A stretch of DNA of 64,000 nucleotides from Streptomyces tuirus (lineage in GTDB: Bacteria; Actinomycetota; Actinomycetes; Streptomycetales; Streptomycetaceae). Position numbers and translations under genes: made by a program. Shown here piece by piece: positions 16,799 to 25,215 of this stretch. Location: the NCBI GenBank assembly GCA_018195615.1, contig JAGTPG010000002.1:4457501-4521500 (forward strand). Direction: 5' to 3'. The stretch's first letter is position 1, and each line of letters opens with the position of its first letter. The notes beneath the pieces were generated by a model. It was not told the DNA's origin, searched no databases, and saw only the letters and a list, made by a program, of their open reading frames with translations.

Positions 16799-17222
16799 AT
16801 GCGAGCAGTGGTGCAGAGGGTGGACGGCGCGAGCGTCGTCGTGGACGGCGAGACCGTGGGCGCGATCGAGGGCGAGGGCTGTGTGTCCTCGTCGGCGTCA
16901 CCCACGAGGACACCAAGGAGAAGGCGGCCCAGCTGGCCCGCAAACTCTGGTCGATCCGCATGCTGCACGACGAGAAGTCGTGCAGCGACATGGACGCCCC
17001 GCTCCTGGTGATCAGCCAGTTCACCCTCTACGGGGACGCCCGCAAGGGCCGCCGCCCCACCTGGAACGCCGCCGCCCCGGCGACGTCGCCGAGCCCCTCG
17101 TCGACGAGGTGGTGGCCCAGCTGCGCTCCCTGGGCGCGACGGTGGCCACGGGCCGCTTCGGTGCCGCGATGCGCGTATCACTCACGAACGACGGCCCGTT
17201 CACCGTGCAGATCGAAATCTGA
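16799..17222 (+). CDS. dtd: D-aminoacyl-tRNA deacylase (two frameshifts)
   Basis: A DTD of about 141 residues, which hydrolyses D-aminoacyl-tRNA. It opens MRAVVQRVDGASVVVDGE, contains LVISQFTLYGDARKGRRP (the SQFTLYG active-site motif) and ends MRVSLTNDGPFTVQIEI. Two breaks, near 16880 and 17079, each disappear with one restored C or G (giving GLCVLVGVTHED and AAAPGDVAEPLVDEV). In a universally small, conserved enzyme this argues for sequence error rather than decay. It is divergent from rsiG. Confidence 0.88.
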
Positions 17223-17241
17223 CCCGAAAGGTCTACAAGTC

Positions 17242-18207
17242 CTACGGCTCGACGACGACTTCCTGGGCGGCGGCCGTGTCCCCGGCCACCAGTCGCGCGT
17301 CCACCGCCACGTTCCGCTTCACCAGCGCGAGGGCGACCGGCCCGAGCTCGTGGTGGCGTACGGAGGTCGTGATGAAGCCGATCTTCCGGCCGTCAGGGCC
17401 GTCGTCCGCGAGCCGGACCTCGGTGCCGGCCACCGGCAGATGGACCTCACTGCCGTCCAGGTGCAGGAAGACCAGCCGGCGCGGCGGCTTGCCCAGGTTC
17501 TGCACCCGGGCGACCGTCTCCTGGCCCCGGTAGCAGCCCTTCTGCAGATGCACCGCGGAGCCGATCCAGCCCAGCTCGTGCGGAATGGTGCGGTGGTCGG
17601 TCTCGAAGCCGAGCCGGGGCCGGTGCTGCTCCACACGCAGCGCCTCGTAGGCGAGGATCCCGGCGGGCGGCCCGGCCTGCTCCGCGTACGCCTCCAGCTC
17701 GGCGCGCGGCAGGAACAGGTCACGTCCGTACGGCGTCTCCCGTACGACGACGCCCTGCGGCACCTCGGCGATCGAACCGGCCGGCAGGTGCACCACAGCG
17801 ATGTCGGCCGTCCGGTCGGTGACCTCGACCTGGTAGAAGAACTTCATCGACTCCAGGTACGCGATCAGCGCCTCCTGGGTGCCCGGCTCCACATGGGCCC
17901 AGACCGTCTCGCCGTCGTCGACGAGGTAGAGGGCGTGCTCGATGTGGCCGTTCGCGGAGAGGATCAGCGCCTCGGTGGCCCGGCCCGCCGGGAGCTCGCT
18001 GACGTGCTGGGTGAGCAGCAGGTGCAGCCAGGCGAGCCGGTCCTCGCCGGTGACGGTGACGACCCCCCGGTGCGAGAGGTCCACGAAACCGGTGCCGTCG
18101 GCCAGGGCACGCTGCTCGCGGAACAGGTCGCCGTAGTGGGCGGCGACACCTTCGTCCGCGCCCTCGGCGGGGACGGCGCCGGGCAGCATCAGCAGGGGGC
18201 TCTTCAT
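17242..18207 (-). CDS. ygfZ: Folate-binding Fe-S cluster assembly protein YgfZ
   Basis: A 321-residue relative of the GcvT aminomethyltransferase. The diagnostic motif KGCYRGQETVARVQ (about residues 226-239) contains the conserved Cys of YgfZ proteins, which bind tetrahydrofolate and help repair or assemble iron-sulfur clusters. The N-terminal part has VDLSHRGVVTVTGEDRL as in GcvT. ATG 18207. The nur gene ends just 10 bp upstream on the same strand, so the two may be cotranscribed. Confidence 0.88.
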   Translation of the reverse strand: MKSPLLMLPGAVPAEGADEGVAAHYGDLFREQRALADGTGFVDLSHRGVVTVTGEDRLAWLHLLLTQHVSELPAGRATEALILSANGHIEHALYLVDDGETVWAHVEPGTQEALIAYLESMKFFYQVEVTDRTADIAVVHLPAGSIAEVPQGVVVRETPYGRDLFLPRAELEAYAEQAGPPAGILAYEALRVEQHRPRLGFETDHRTIPHELGWIGSAVHLQKGCYRGQETVARVQNLGKPPRRLVFLHLDGSEVHLPVAGTEVRLADDGPDGRKIGFITTSVRHHELGPVALALVKRNVAVDARLVAGDTAAAQEVVVEP

Positions 18208-18217
18208 ACGTACAAGC

Positions 18218-18653
18218 CTACGACTCGGTAGTTGAAGCCTTGAGCGCGCAGTCCTCGCACCGGCCGAAGATCGCGAAGTGCTTCATGTCGGTGTCGAACC
18301 CGAACGTCTGCCGCAGCTTGGCGGTGAACTCGGCGGCCACGGAGACGTCCGCCTCGATGACGTTCTGGCAGTCCCGGCAGACCAGGTGGAGGTGGTGGTG
18401 CCGGTCCGCGAGGTGGTACGTCGGCGCCCCGTGCCCCAGGTGTGCGTGGCTGACCAGCCCGAGCTCCTCCAGGAGCTCCAGCGTCCGGTACACCGTGGAA
18501 ATGTTGACCCCGACGCCGTCTTCCTCACTTCCACGAGGATGTCGTCGGGGTCGCGTGCTCCAGGGTGTCCACGGCTTCGAGCACGAGTTGCCGCTGCGGG
18601 GTCAGCCGGTAGCCGCGCTGCCGCAGATCGCTCTTCCAGTCGGTGCTCACCAC
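18218..18653 (-). CDS. nur: Nur, nickel-responsive Fur-family repressor (two frameshifts)
   Basis: A Fur-family regulator of about 145 residues matching S. coelicolor Nur (SCO4180) as I recall it: MVSTDWKSDLRQRGYRL, RTLELLEELGLVSHAHLGHG, the His-rich metal site DRHHHLHLVCRDC and a C-terminal CEDC. Nur represses nickel uptake and nickel-controlled superoxide dismutase genes when nickel is plentiful. Two breaks, near 18507 (G run) and 18547 (C run), are each cured by one base, giving ATPDDILVEVRKTASGVNIST. Start GTG GTG at 18653; the second GTG is also possible. Confidence 0.9.
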
Positions 18654-18669
18654 ACCCCAGAGTCTAGGA

Positions 18670-19245
18670 CTACTTGAAGAAAGCGATGCCGTCGTCCGGC
18701 ATGTCGTCGGGCAGGGCCTTCGCCCAGCGCTCGACCTCCTCCGGGGTGACGACCTTCTTCAGGTGGGCCGACATGTAGGGGCGCAGCTCGACCTCGGGGG
18801 TCTGCTTCTCGCCGACCCACATCAGGTCGCTCTTGACGTAGCCGTAGAGCCGCTTGCCGCCGCTGTAGGGCTGGGAGGCGGCCGTCCGGGCCACGGCGTC
18901 CGTCACGAGGTCGATCTGCGGCTTCTGGTCGGCCAGCTCGCCGTACCAGATCTCGATGACGCCGTCGTCGCGGGTCATCGTCACCTCGACCTTGCGGTCG
19001 GCGTCGATGCGCCAGAAGCCGTGCTCGGACTCCAGCGGGCGGACCTTGTTGCCGTCCTTGTCCAGCACCCAGGAGTGGGAGTGGTACTCGAGGAAGTCCC
19101 GGCCGTCGTGGGTGAAGGTGACCTCCTGGCCGAAGTTGCACTTCTCGGAGCCGGGAAAGTCGTGCACCCCGGCTCCCGCCCAGTTGCCGAGCAGGAAGGC
19201 GAGCGGGACGAGGTCCTTGTGGAGGTCGGACGGGATCTCGATCAT
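18670..19245 (-). CDS. Nitrobindin-type heme-binding beta-barrel protein (FABP-like)
   Basis: A 191-residue protein of the nitrobindin/THAP4 C-terminal family. The opening FLLGNWAGAGVHDFPG contains the family's GxWxGxG element, and alternating strands continue through LYGYVKSDLMWVGE. Nitrobindins bind ferric heme and react with peroxynitrite or NO. It is one of the conserved neighbours of nur in streptomycetes. ATG 19245. Confidence 0.85.
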   Translation of the reverse strand: MIEIPSDLHKDLVPLAFLLGNWAGAGVHDFPGSEKCNFGQEVTFTHDGRDFLEYHSHSWVLDKDGNKVRPLESEHGFWRIDADRKVEVTMTRDDGVIEIWYGELADQKPQIDLVTDAVARTAASQPYSGGKRLYGYVKSDLMWVGEKQTPEVELRPYMSAHLKKVVTPEEVERWAKALPDDMPDDGIAFFK

Positions 19246-19265
19246 GGGAACTTCCTAGACGGGGG

Positions 19266-19364
19266 TCAGCGCTGGCCCTGGTACAACTTCTTCACGGTCA
19301 GTCCGGCGAAGGCGAGAACGCCGACGGCGACCAGGACCAAGAGGATTTCGAAGAAAAGCTCCAC
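19266..19364 (-). CDS. 32-residue single-helix membrane peptide
   Basis: GTG 19362-19364 preceded by AGGAG with a 6-base gap opens a 32-codon frame: acidic MELFFEI start, one uninterrupted hydrophobic helix (about 4-22) and a basic tail KKLYQGQR. It lies 20 bp before the nitrobindin gene on the same strand and is probably in its operon. Good ribosome site, codon use and topology support a real small protein; the function is unknown. Confidence 0.7.
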   Translation of the reverse strand: MELFFEILLVLVAVGVLAFAGLTVKKLYQGQR

Positions 19365-19448
19365 AGGGTGCTCCTTGAGCGGGGTGCGAATGGGTGCACA
19401 GGGCCGAGCCCAGCTTACGCGGGCGCCTTCGCCACTACGATTCCGGCT

Positions 19449-19810
19449 ATGGCGAAGAAGTTGGTGATCAAGGTGACGGCGGGGGCCGACGCCCCGAGCG
19501 GTGTTCCCAGGCGTTCACGGTGGCGGCGGTGGCGGTGGCCAGCGGCGTCGACGTGTCCCTGTGGCTGACCGGCGAGTCCTCCTGGTTCGCCCTTCCCGGC
19601 CGCGCCGCCGAGTTCGAGCTGCCGCACGCGGCCCCGCTGCCCGACCTGCTGGACTCGATCCTGGCGGCCGGCCGCGTCACCCTGTGCACGCAGTGCGCGG
19701 CCCGGCGCGAGATCACGGAGAAGGACGTCATCGACGGCGTCCGCATCGCGGGCGCGCAGGTCTTCGTCCAGGAGGCGCTGGCGGACGGGACGCAGGCGCT
19801 CGTCTACTGA
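19449..19810 (+). CDS. DsrE-family protein (one frameshift)
   Basis: A DsrE/DsrF-like protein of about 120 residues: MAKKLVIKVTAGADAP, then AFTVAAVAVASGVDVSLWL and the conserved RVTLCTQCAARREI carrying two cysteines. DsrE-type proteins take part in sulfur relay or are of unknown function. The frame breaks at about 19493 in a C run; one restored C gives DAPERCSQAF. It is divergent from the 32-residue peptide and overlaps the VOC gene tail to tail by 7 bp. Confidence 0.82.
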
Positions 19811-20190
19811 GCCTGGCGGTCCGTCTCCGTGTAGAGGCAGAAGGGGTGGCCCGCAGGGTCCAGGAGCACCCGGACGTCGCCCTGCGGCTGGAACGCGGCG
19901 AGCCGCGCCCCCTCCGCGACCGCACGGGCCGTCTCCGCCGCCAGGTCGTCGACCTCGATGTCGAGGTGCATCATCATCTGCGGCCGGCCCGGCGCGCTCG
20001 GCCAGACCGGCGGGCGGTAGGCCGGTTCCGTCTGGAAGGACAGCCCCGTACCGCCGTCGGGCGGCCGGATGTGTACCCAGTCCTCCCCTTCCTGCCCGCG
20101 CCACACCCGCCACCCGGGCAGCAGCCGCAGATAGAAGCCCGCGAGCTCACGGGCATTCGGCGCGTCGAGTGTCGCCGCCGTCAGGCGCAC
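19804..20190 (-). CDS. VOC-superfamily (glyoxalase-like) protein
   Basis: A 128-residue protein with paired beta-alpha-beta-beta-beta modules: LDAPNARELAGFYLRLLPGW at the start and MMMHLDIEVDDLAAETARAV followed by VLLDPAGHPFCLY, the usual C-terminal module of glyoxalase-like (VOC) proteins. GTG 20190 is chosen for its strong GGGGGAGGGG site; an earlier GTG at 20214 overlaps the DUF3099 stop and would allow coupled translation. The substrate is unknown. Confidence 0.78.
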   Translation of the reverse strand: MRLTAATLDAPNARELAGFYLRLLPGWRVWRGQEGEDWVHIRPPDGGTGLSFQTEPAYRPPVWPSAPGRPQMMMHLDIEVDDLAAETARAVAEGARLAAFQPQGDVRVLLDPAGHPFCLYTETDRQAQ

Positions 20191-20210
20191 GGCCCCTCCC
20201 CCTGGTCGCT

Positions 20211-20471
20211 TCACGGCCGGCGCTTCTTGCCGTCCAGCTCGTCCCACCACTCGTCGGACTGGGGGTCGCCGGAGGGATCGTCCCACCAGCGGTCCTCCGG
20301 CCCCCGCCGGTTCGCGACCATCGCGGCGACGGGCGGGATCACCATCGCCACCACGCACATCCCCACCGCCACGGGGATCGACCACAGCCGCACGACGCCC
20401 CAGGCCAGGACGAACAGCCCGATGCAGCCGCCCATCATCGCGAAGTACGTGCGCCGGCGTCGTGCGTACAT
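20211..20471 (-). CDS. DUF3099 membrane protein
   Basis: An 86-residue protein with a basic start (MYARRRRTYF), two hydrophobic helices (about 12-27 and 30-50) ending in VAAMVANRR, then a charged Trp-rich tail. This pattern is characteristic of actinobacterial DUF3099. The function is unknown. The VOC gene follows directly and may be translationally coupled. Confidence 0.8.
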   Translation of the reverse strand: MYARRRRTYFAMMGGCIGLFVLAWGVVRLWSIPVAVGMCVVAMVIPPVAAMVANRRGPEDRWWDDPSGDPQSDEWWDELDGKKRRP

Positions 20472-20558
20472 ACGTCAAGCGTAGGCCCGGGCACGCCGAA
20501 GGGCCGCACCCCAGGCGTCCAACCCGGTGGGTGCGGCCCCTACGGGGACCAGTCGCCG

Positions 20559-20846
20559 TCAGACGGCGATCGCGACCTCCGCCAGGCCGCCCTGCTGGGC
20601 GACGACCGTGCGGTCGGCGGTGGCGCCGGGCACGAGGGCACGGACGGTCCAGGTGCCCTCGGCCGCGTAGAAGCGGAACTGTCCGGTCGCCGAGGTCGGC
20701 ACCTCGGCCGTGAACTCGCCGGTCGAGTCCAGCAGACGGACGTAGCCGACCACGGGCTCGCCGTCCTTGGTCACCTGACCCTGGATCGTGGTCTCACCGG
20801 GCTTGATCGTCGAGGCGTCGGGGCCGCCGGCCTTCGCACCACACAT
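20559..20846 (-). CDS. DUF1416 protein linked to sulfurtransferase
   Basis: A 95-residue soluble beta-sandwich-like protein starting MCGAKAGGPDAS, with GETTIQGQVTKDGEPVVGYVRLLD and FYAAEGTWTVRALVPG. The DUF1416 family is regularly found directly behind the actinobacterial thiosulfate sulfurtransferase gene, as here with a 42-bp gap, so it is probably its cotranscribed partner. The Cys2 is conserved in the family as I recall; its role is unknown. Confidence 0.85.
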   Translation of the reverse strand: MCGAKAGGPDASTIKPGETTIQGQVTKDGEPVVGYVRLLDSTGEFTAEVPTSATGQFRFYAAEGTWTVRALVPGATADRTVVAQQGGLAEVAIAV

Positions 20847-20888
20847 GTCGTACTCCTGAGGAAGTCTGGAAAGGTCGGTCGGGGTCGC

Positions 20889-21734
20889 TTACTTGTTGGC
20901 GCCGAGCTCGATCGGCACGCCCACCAGGGAGCCGTACTCGGTCCAGGAGCCGTCGTAGTTCTTGACGTTCTCCACGCCGAGCAGCTCGTGCAGCACGAAC
21001 CAGGTCAGCGCGGAGCGCTCACCGATGCGGCAGTAGGCGATGGTGTCCTTCGCCAGGTCGACGCTCTCCTCCTCGTAGAGGGCCTTGAGCTCCTCGTCCG
21101 ACTTGAAGGTGCCGTCGTCGTTGGCGTTCTTGGACCACGGGATGTTGCGGGCGCTCGGCACGTGGCCCGGGCGCTGGGACTGCTCCTGCGGCAGGTGGGC
21201 CGGGGCGAGCAGCTTGCCGGAGAACTCGTCGGGCGAGCGCACGTCGACGAGGTTCTGCGCGCCGATGGCGGCCACGACGTCGTCGCGGAAGGCACGGATG
21301 GAGGTGTCCTGGGCCTTGGCCTTGTAGTCCGTCTTGGCGCGCTCCGGCACCTCGTCGCCGGCGACCAGCTCGCGGGCGTCGAGCTCCCACTTCTTGCGGC
21401 CGCCGTCGAGGAGCTTCACGTTCTCGTGGCCGTACAGCTTGAAGTACCAGTACGCGTAGGAGGCGAACCAGTTGTTGTTGCCGCCGTACAGGACCACCGT
21501 GTGGTCGTTGGCGATGCCCTTCTCCGACAGGAGCTTCTCGAAGCCATCCTGGTCGACGAAGTCACGACGGACCGGGTCCTGGAGGTCCTTGGTCCAGTCG
21601 ATGCGGATCGCGTTCTTGATGTGGTTCTTGTCGTACGCGGACGTGTCCTCGTCCACCTCGACGATCGCGAGGTTCGGGTCGTCCAGGTGCTCCTGAAGCC
21701 AGTCGGCGTCTACCAGGACGTCGCTGCGGCTCAT
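20889..21734 (-). CDS. Two-domain rhodanese (thiosulfate sulfurtransferase, CysA/SseA type)
   Basis: A 281-residue sulfurtransferase made of an inactive N-terminal rhodanese domain and a C-terminal one with the catalytic loop YCRIGERSA (Cys near 232). It transfers sulfane sulfur from thiosulfate or mercaptopyruvate to thiol acceptors; the CRxGxR loop points to thiosulfate. GGAGGAG precedes ATG 21734. A 138-bp leader separates it from a Cys-containing leader peptide and contains paired direct repeats, suggesting cysteine-linked attenuation. Confidence 0.88.
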   Translation of the reverse strand: MSRSDVLVDADWLQEHLDDPNLAIVEVDEDTSAYDKNHIKNAIRIDWTKDLQDPVRRDFVDQDGFEKLLSEKGIANDHTVVLYGGNNNWFASYAYWYFKLYGHENVKLLDGGRKKWELDARELVAGDEVPERAKTDYKAKAQDTSIRAFRDDVVAAIGAQNLVDVRSPDEFSGKLLAPAHLPQEQSQRPGHVPSARNIPWSKNANDDGTFKSDEELKALYEEESVDLAKDTIAYCRIGERSALTWFVLHELLGVENVKNYDGSWTEYGSLVGVPIELGANK

Positions 21735-21788
21735 GCTCTTTCTCCTCCGGGGCAGTTGCGGCGGGGCGTGCGAGGTCTGCAGGGCGCA

Positions 21789-21834
21789 CCCTTGAGGCAG
21801 GGCGGCGCACGGGTGCCCTTGATGCAGGGCGGCG
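21789..21834 (-). promoter_or_regulatory. Two 19-bp direct repeats in the sulfurtransferase leader
   Basis: In mRNA sense CGCCGCCCTGCATCAAGGG and CGCCGCCCTGCCTCAAGGG follow each other with a 27-bp period and differ at one base. Each can form a small CCCT/AGGG hairpin, and together they allow alternative pairings between the leader peptide and the start codon. An attenuator is inferred. Confidence 0.4.
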
Positions 21835-21871
21835 GGGATGCGCGCGTCGGCGAGCAGGCGGACGCGGTCGC

Positions 21872-21952
21872 TCAGAAGGTGCGACAGAGCATGGCGGCGA
21901 CGCGGCACAGGTCTACTGCCCGCCGCTTCGTGAGATCCGCCTGTCGCTTCAT
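21872..21952 (-). CDS. 26-residue cysteine-containing leader peptide
   Basis: An ATG frame encoding a basic peptide of 26 residues (start MKRQADLTKRRAVDL, end CRVAAMLCRTF) lies 138 bp upstream of the sulfurtransferase and on its strand. Short basic peptides with one or more Cys codons near the end precede sulfur-metabolism genes across actinobacteria and are thought to sense Cys-tRNA or ribosome stalling. The two Cys codons and the repeat pair downstream fit such a role. Confidence 0.7.
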   Translation of the reverse strand: MKRQADLTKRRAVDLCRVAAMLCRTF

Positions 21953-22154
21953 GTCGTCGATCGTAGGGACGGTCGGGCGCACGTGTCACCGGTGTGTCGC
22001 ATACTGAGACGGTTTGATCCGCGATGTGGGACCCGAGGGGCATGCGGGGGCTCGGGGCAAGGGCCGTGACCGGATGTATCGGCCGTCACATCTGAGCTGC
22101 GGACGCCGCTGTCTCGCCCACCGGACAGTCCCTGGTCCGCCGCCTTGCGCCTTC

Positions 22155-22895
22155 CTACCCGGCCAGGCGGACGTCGGAACCCTTCACCGTGATCTCGACG
22201 CCGTCCGGGGCCGCCTGCACCTTGTCCAGCTTGATGCCGCCCGGCAGGCCGTCGATCACCTGCTGGAAGTCGGTGATGGAGCGGACCCGGTTCTCCGCGA
22301 GGTCGACACCGGCGAACTTGGGCAGGCCGTCGGCCTTCACCCGCACGGTGTCGCCGTCGACGACCGTCACCGAGCTGAGCACGGAGACGGGTTCCGGCAG
22401 CTTGGTGCCGAGGACGGTGGCCTCGACCGTGACCTTGATCTTGCCGTTGCCGCCGTCGGAGAGGCCCACGACGTTGGCGGTGACACCCGGGGCGACCTGG
22501 GTGGGCTCCGACTTCGCCGTCTTCAGCAGCTCGTCGTAGGCGATGGTCGCGGTGCCGGTGGCGGTGCTCGCCGTGGCGGAGCTGTAGTCGCCGGAGAACT
22601 CGACGCCCTTCATGTCGGCGCGGAGGTCGTCGATACGGATCTTCTGGGAGCCGTCGCCCGCGGCGGCCTCGTAGTCCTTGATGCCGACCTCGATGTCGTC
22701 GAGGGAACCGCCGGCGACCTGGGTGAGGAACGGGAAGCCCTTGATGGACACGTCCGGGGTTGCGGTGAGGTTCTCCGTGGTCTTCAGGCGGTCCGCGGCC
22801 TCGCCCTCGGCGAAGTTGACGGCGAGACGGTCGGCGATCACGAAGAGTCCGCCCAGGATCACGACGACGATCAACAGTATTCGCAGTGCGCGCAT
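22155..22895 (-). CDS. DUF2993 (LmeA-like) membrane-anchored lipid-binding protein
   Basis: A 246-residue protein: one N-terminal transmembrane helix (about 3-22, MRALRILLIVVVILGG), then an exported domain beginning DRLKTTENLTATPDVSIKGFPFLTQ, the signature region of DUF2993. Mycobacterial LmeA binds phospholipids and supports lipoglycan maturation. ATG 22895 directly before the helix is preferred over an upstream start. A second, larger DUF2993 protein is encoded at 34977. Confidence 0.85.
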   Translation of the reverse strand: MRALRILLIVVVILGGLFVIADRLAVNFAEGEAADRLKTTENLTATPDVSIKGFPFLTQVAGGSLDDIEVGIKDYEAAAGDGSQKIRIDDLRADMKGVEFSGDYSSATASTATGTATIAYDELLKTAKSEPTQVAPGVTANVVGLSDGGNGKIKVTVEATVLGTKLPEPVSVLSSVTVVDGDTVRVKADGLPKFAGVDLAENRVRSITDFQQVIDGLPGGIKLDKVQAAPDGVEITVKGSDVRLAG

Positions 22896-23006
22896 GCGGT
22901 GTTTCCCCCACCTAGGCGGTCGGACGGCGGTCCGGTACTCGACGACCGGGTGGCCGTCCAAGCGTGAGGGTAACTCCGTGGGATGTGGGCGCCTCGGATT
23001 TGTCGA

Positions 23007-23819
23007 TCATCTGTGACGGTCGGCGGCCTGCTCCAGGAAGTCGTGGAAAACCCGCTGCAGGACCTCGGGCCGTTCCAGGTGTACGTCGTGCCCCGCCTCG
23101 GGGACGCTCAGGGCCACCGTCCCGGGGCGCTGCCGGAGCATGGCCTCCGCCTCGTGGGCGGGGACGATGCCGGACTGCCCCAGGACGACCAGCGCCGGGC
23201 ACGTGATGCTCGTCCACTCGTCCCAGAAGGAACGCCGGGCGTTCTCGGTCAGCGCGTCGACCATCACGTCACGGTCGAAGCGCGGCCACCAGCCGCCGCC
23301 GCGCTCCTCCAGTCCGGCCGCCCAGCCCTCGCCGACCGCACCGCCGCCGAAGAACTCCACGGCGGCGCGGCGCGAGGGGAACGGCGTCGGCCACGCGTCG
23401 AGCATCGCGCCGATCTCGGCCTGCACGTTCGGTTCGGCGCGGCCCGGGCCCGCCTCGACGAGGACGAGCCCGCGCAGCAGGCCGGGGTGGGCCGCGGCGG
23501 TGAGCATGGCGGTGTGGCCGCCCAGCGACTGACCCGCCAGCACCGGCCGGTGCAGATCGAGCTGTTCGATGACGGCGACGGCATCGGCGACGTACGCGGC
23601 GCGCGAGACATCACGCGGTCGGCGTTCACTCGCACCGTGGCCGCGCTGGTCGACGGCGACGACCCGGTAGCGGCGGCTCAGATTCCGGGCGAGGGTGTCC
23701 CATTCGCCCGCGTGACCGGCCAGTCCGTGCAGCAGGACGACCGGGGGCCCTGATCCGCCCCAGTCGCGGCAGGAGACGCGGACGCCCTCGCGTACGACGG
23801 TGCGCTCGGTCCAGGTCAT
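23007..23819 (-). CDS. Alpha/beta-hydrolase
   Basis: A 270-residue single-domain hydrolase. The oxyanion strand VVLLHGLAGHAGEWDTL, the nucleophile elbow AGQSLGGH (Ser near 98), acid Asp/Glu region PALVVLGQSGIV and the catalytic His in EAGHDVHLERPE are all present. The best general match is to esterase or haloperoxidase-like hydrolases; the substrate is open. Start ATG 23819 (MTWTERTVV); an in-frame ATG further upstream at 23876 would add a poor-looking extension. Confidence 0.85.
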   Translation of the reverse strand: MTWTERTVVREGVRVSCRDWGGSGPPVVLLHGLAGHAGEWDTLARNLSRRYRVVAVDQRGHGASERRPRDVSRAAYVADAVAVIEQLDLHRPVLAGQSLGGHTAMLTAAAHPGLLRGLVLVEAGPGRAEPNVQAEIGAMLDAWPTPFPSRRAAVEFFGGGAVGEGWAAGLEERGGGWWPRFDRDVMVDALTENARRSFWDEWTSITCPALVVLGQSGIVPAHEAEAMLRQRPGTVALSVPEAGHDVHLERPEVLQRVFHDFLEQAADRHR

Positions 23820-23862
23820 GCCGACGTTTCCTCCGAGCCGCCCCGAGCAGCTGTCCTCGGCA

Positions 23863-24921
23863 CTACGCCCACGCACGGCCCAGGACGTAGACGACCGGAG
23901 CCGCCGCCGCCAGGGGCAGGGCCACGCCCGCTGTGAAGTGGACGAAGCGGGACGGGTAGTCGTAGCCGGCGACCCGGTGGCCGATCAGGGCGCAGGCCGC
24001 GGCGCCCGCGCCGACGAAGGCGCCCGGCGTGCCCACGTCCGTCAGTGCGCCGGCCGCGTAGCCGGCGCCGGCGCCCGCGAGCAGCGCCACCACCACCGAC
24101 GCCGGCGTCGGCAACGGCAGGGCGCGGGCCAGGATCGCGACCGCCACCCCGACCGCGCCGACCGTCACCGCGTCCGCGTCCGCCGCCAGGTACCCGCCCG
24201 CCACGATCGCCAGCGCCGACGCCGCGACCGTCGCCATCAGGCCGTACATCCGCTCGTCCGGGTCGGCGTGCGAGCGCAGCTGCAGCACCAGCGCCAGCAG
24301 CACCCACACCCCGAGCGTCCCCAGGATCGCGGACGGCGAGCGGTCCGACACCAGCAGCGCCGCATCCGCGGCCAGCGCCCCCGCGAAGCCCAGCGCGATG
24401 CCCTGCCGCGCCGGCCACATCCCGTTCAGCCGGAACCAACCCGCGGCGGTGACGGCCTGGAGCACGACGAGCGGCACCAGGAGCGCGTACGTCCCGACCG
24501 CCGCCGCGCCCGCCAGCAGCAGGCCCAGCAGCGCCGTCAGCGCGGCCGGCTGCATCCCCGGCTCGATGATCGGCGACCGCCCCTCCGCCCGCGCCCGCTG
24601 CGCGTCCGTGACCCGGGCGTTCCCGGCGAGCGTGGCCGGGCCGTACCCGGAAGCGGGCGCCGGAGCGCCGGCGGGCTGGTCAGCGGCCGGAGCCGCATAC
24701 GCCTGCGGTGGCAGATACGCCGTCTCCGCCGCCGTCACCGGCGCGGACACCGGTTGGTGCGTCTGCGTCTCCCAGGTCTGCCCCTGCCACTGCTGCGTGT
24801 GCTGCTGCGGGTACTGCTGAGCGGCGTACGGATCGCCGTAGGGCTGCTGCCCGGGCCACGCCTGCGGTCGCTGCCCGTACGGGTCGTAACCCTCGTACGG
24901 CTGGTTGGGCTGGTCGGTCAT
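23863..24921 (-). CDS. Polytopic membrane protein with Gln/Pro/Tyr-rich N-terminus
   Basis: A protein of about 352 residues. The first 90 residues are rich in Gln, Pro and Tyr (QQPYGDPYAAQQYPQQ) and presumably disordered in the cytoplasm; about eight hydrophobic segments follow from residue 125 to the end. No catalytic motif is seen. AGGAGGG lies 5 bases before ATG 24921, and this start nearly abuts the MoaD/ThiS stop (24924), so the two genes are probably coupled. The function is unknown. Confidence 0.75.
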   Translation of the reverse strand: MTDQPNQPYEGYDPYGQRPQAWPGQQPYGDPYAAQQYPQQHTQQWQGQTWETQTHQPVSAPVTAAETAYLPPQAYAAPAADQPAGAPAPASGYGPATLAGNARVTDAQRARAEGRSPIIEPGMQPAALTALLGLLLAGAAAVGTYALLVPLVVLQAVTAAGWFRLNGMWPARQGIALGFAGALAADAALLVSDRSPSAILGTLGVWVLLALVLQLRSHADPDERMYGLMATVAASALAIVAGGYLAADADAVTVGAVGVAVAILARALPLPTPASVVVALLAGAGAGYAAGALTDVGTPGAFVGAGAAACALIGHRVAGYDYPSRFVHFTAGVALPLAAAAPVVYVLGRAWA

Positions 24922-24923
24922 CG

Positions 24924-25178
24924 TCACCCTCCTGCGAACGGCGGGAGCACCTCGACCGTGCCGCCGTCGGCCAGCCGTACCGTCTCATGTCCGCGGGTGC
25001 CCACGGGGTCACCGTCCACGAGGAACGAGCATCGCCGCAGCACGCGCTCCAGCTCACCGGGGTGTCGCTCGCGCACCTCGTCGAGCGCCTCGGCGAGCGT
25101 GGCCGCCTCGTACGGCTCCTCGGCCACCCCGGCCGCGGCCTTGGCGGCGGCCCAGTAGCGCACCGTGACCTTTGGCAT
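24924..25178 (-). CDS. MoaD/ThiS-family ubiquitin-like sulfur carrier
   Basis: An 84-residue beta-grasp protein (MPKVTVRYWAAAKAAAGV) ending LPPFAGG. The C-terminal Gly-Gly is the site that is adenylated and thiocarboxylated in MoaD and ThiS. MoaD in molybdopterin synthesis is the likelier role given the sequence (DPVGTRGHETVRLADGGTVEVLPPF), but no moa genes are in view. It is a conserved neighbour of glnR in streptomycetes. Confidence 0.85.
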   Translation of the reverse strand: MPKVTVRYWAAAKAAAGVAEEPYEAATLAEALDEVRERHPGELERVLRRCSFLVDGDPVGTRGHETVRLADGGTVEVLPPFAGG

Positions 25179-25215
25179 CTGCTTCCTCAATCGCTTGTCG
25201 GTGAACCCCGTCAGG

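Noticed and set aside
20169..22007. A 612-codon open frame on the plus strand opposite the sulfurtransferase and DUF1416 genes
   Set aside because: It mirrors well-supported minus-strand genes; long antisense frames are expected at this G+C content and the sequence has no recognisable motif.
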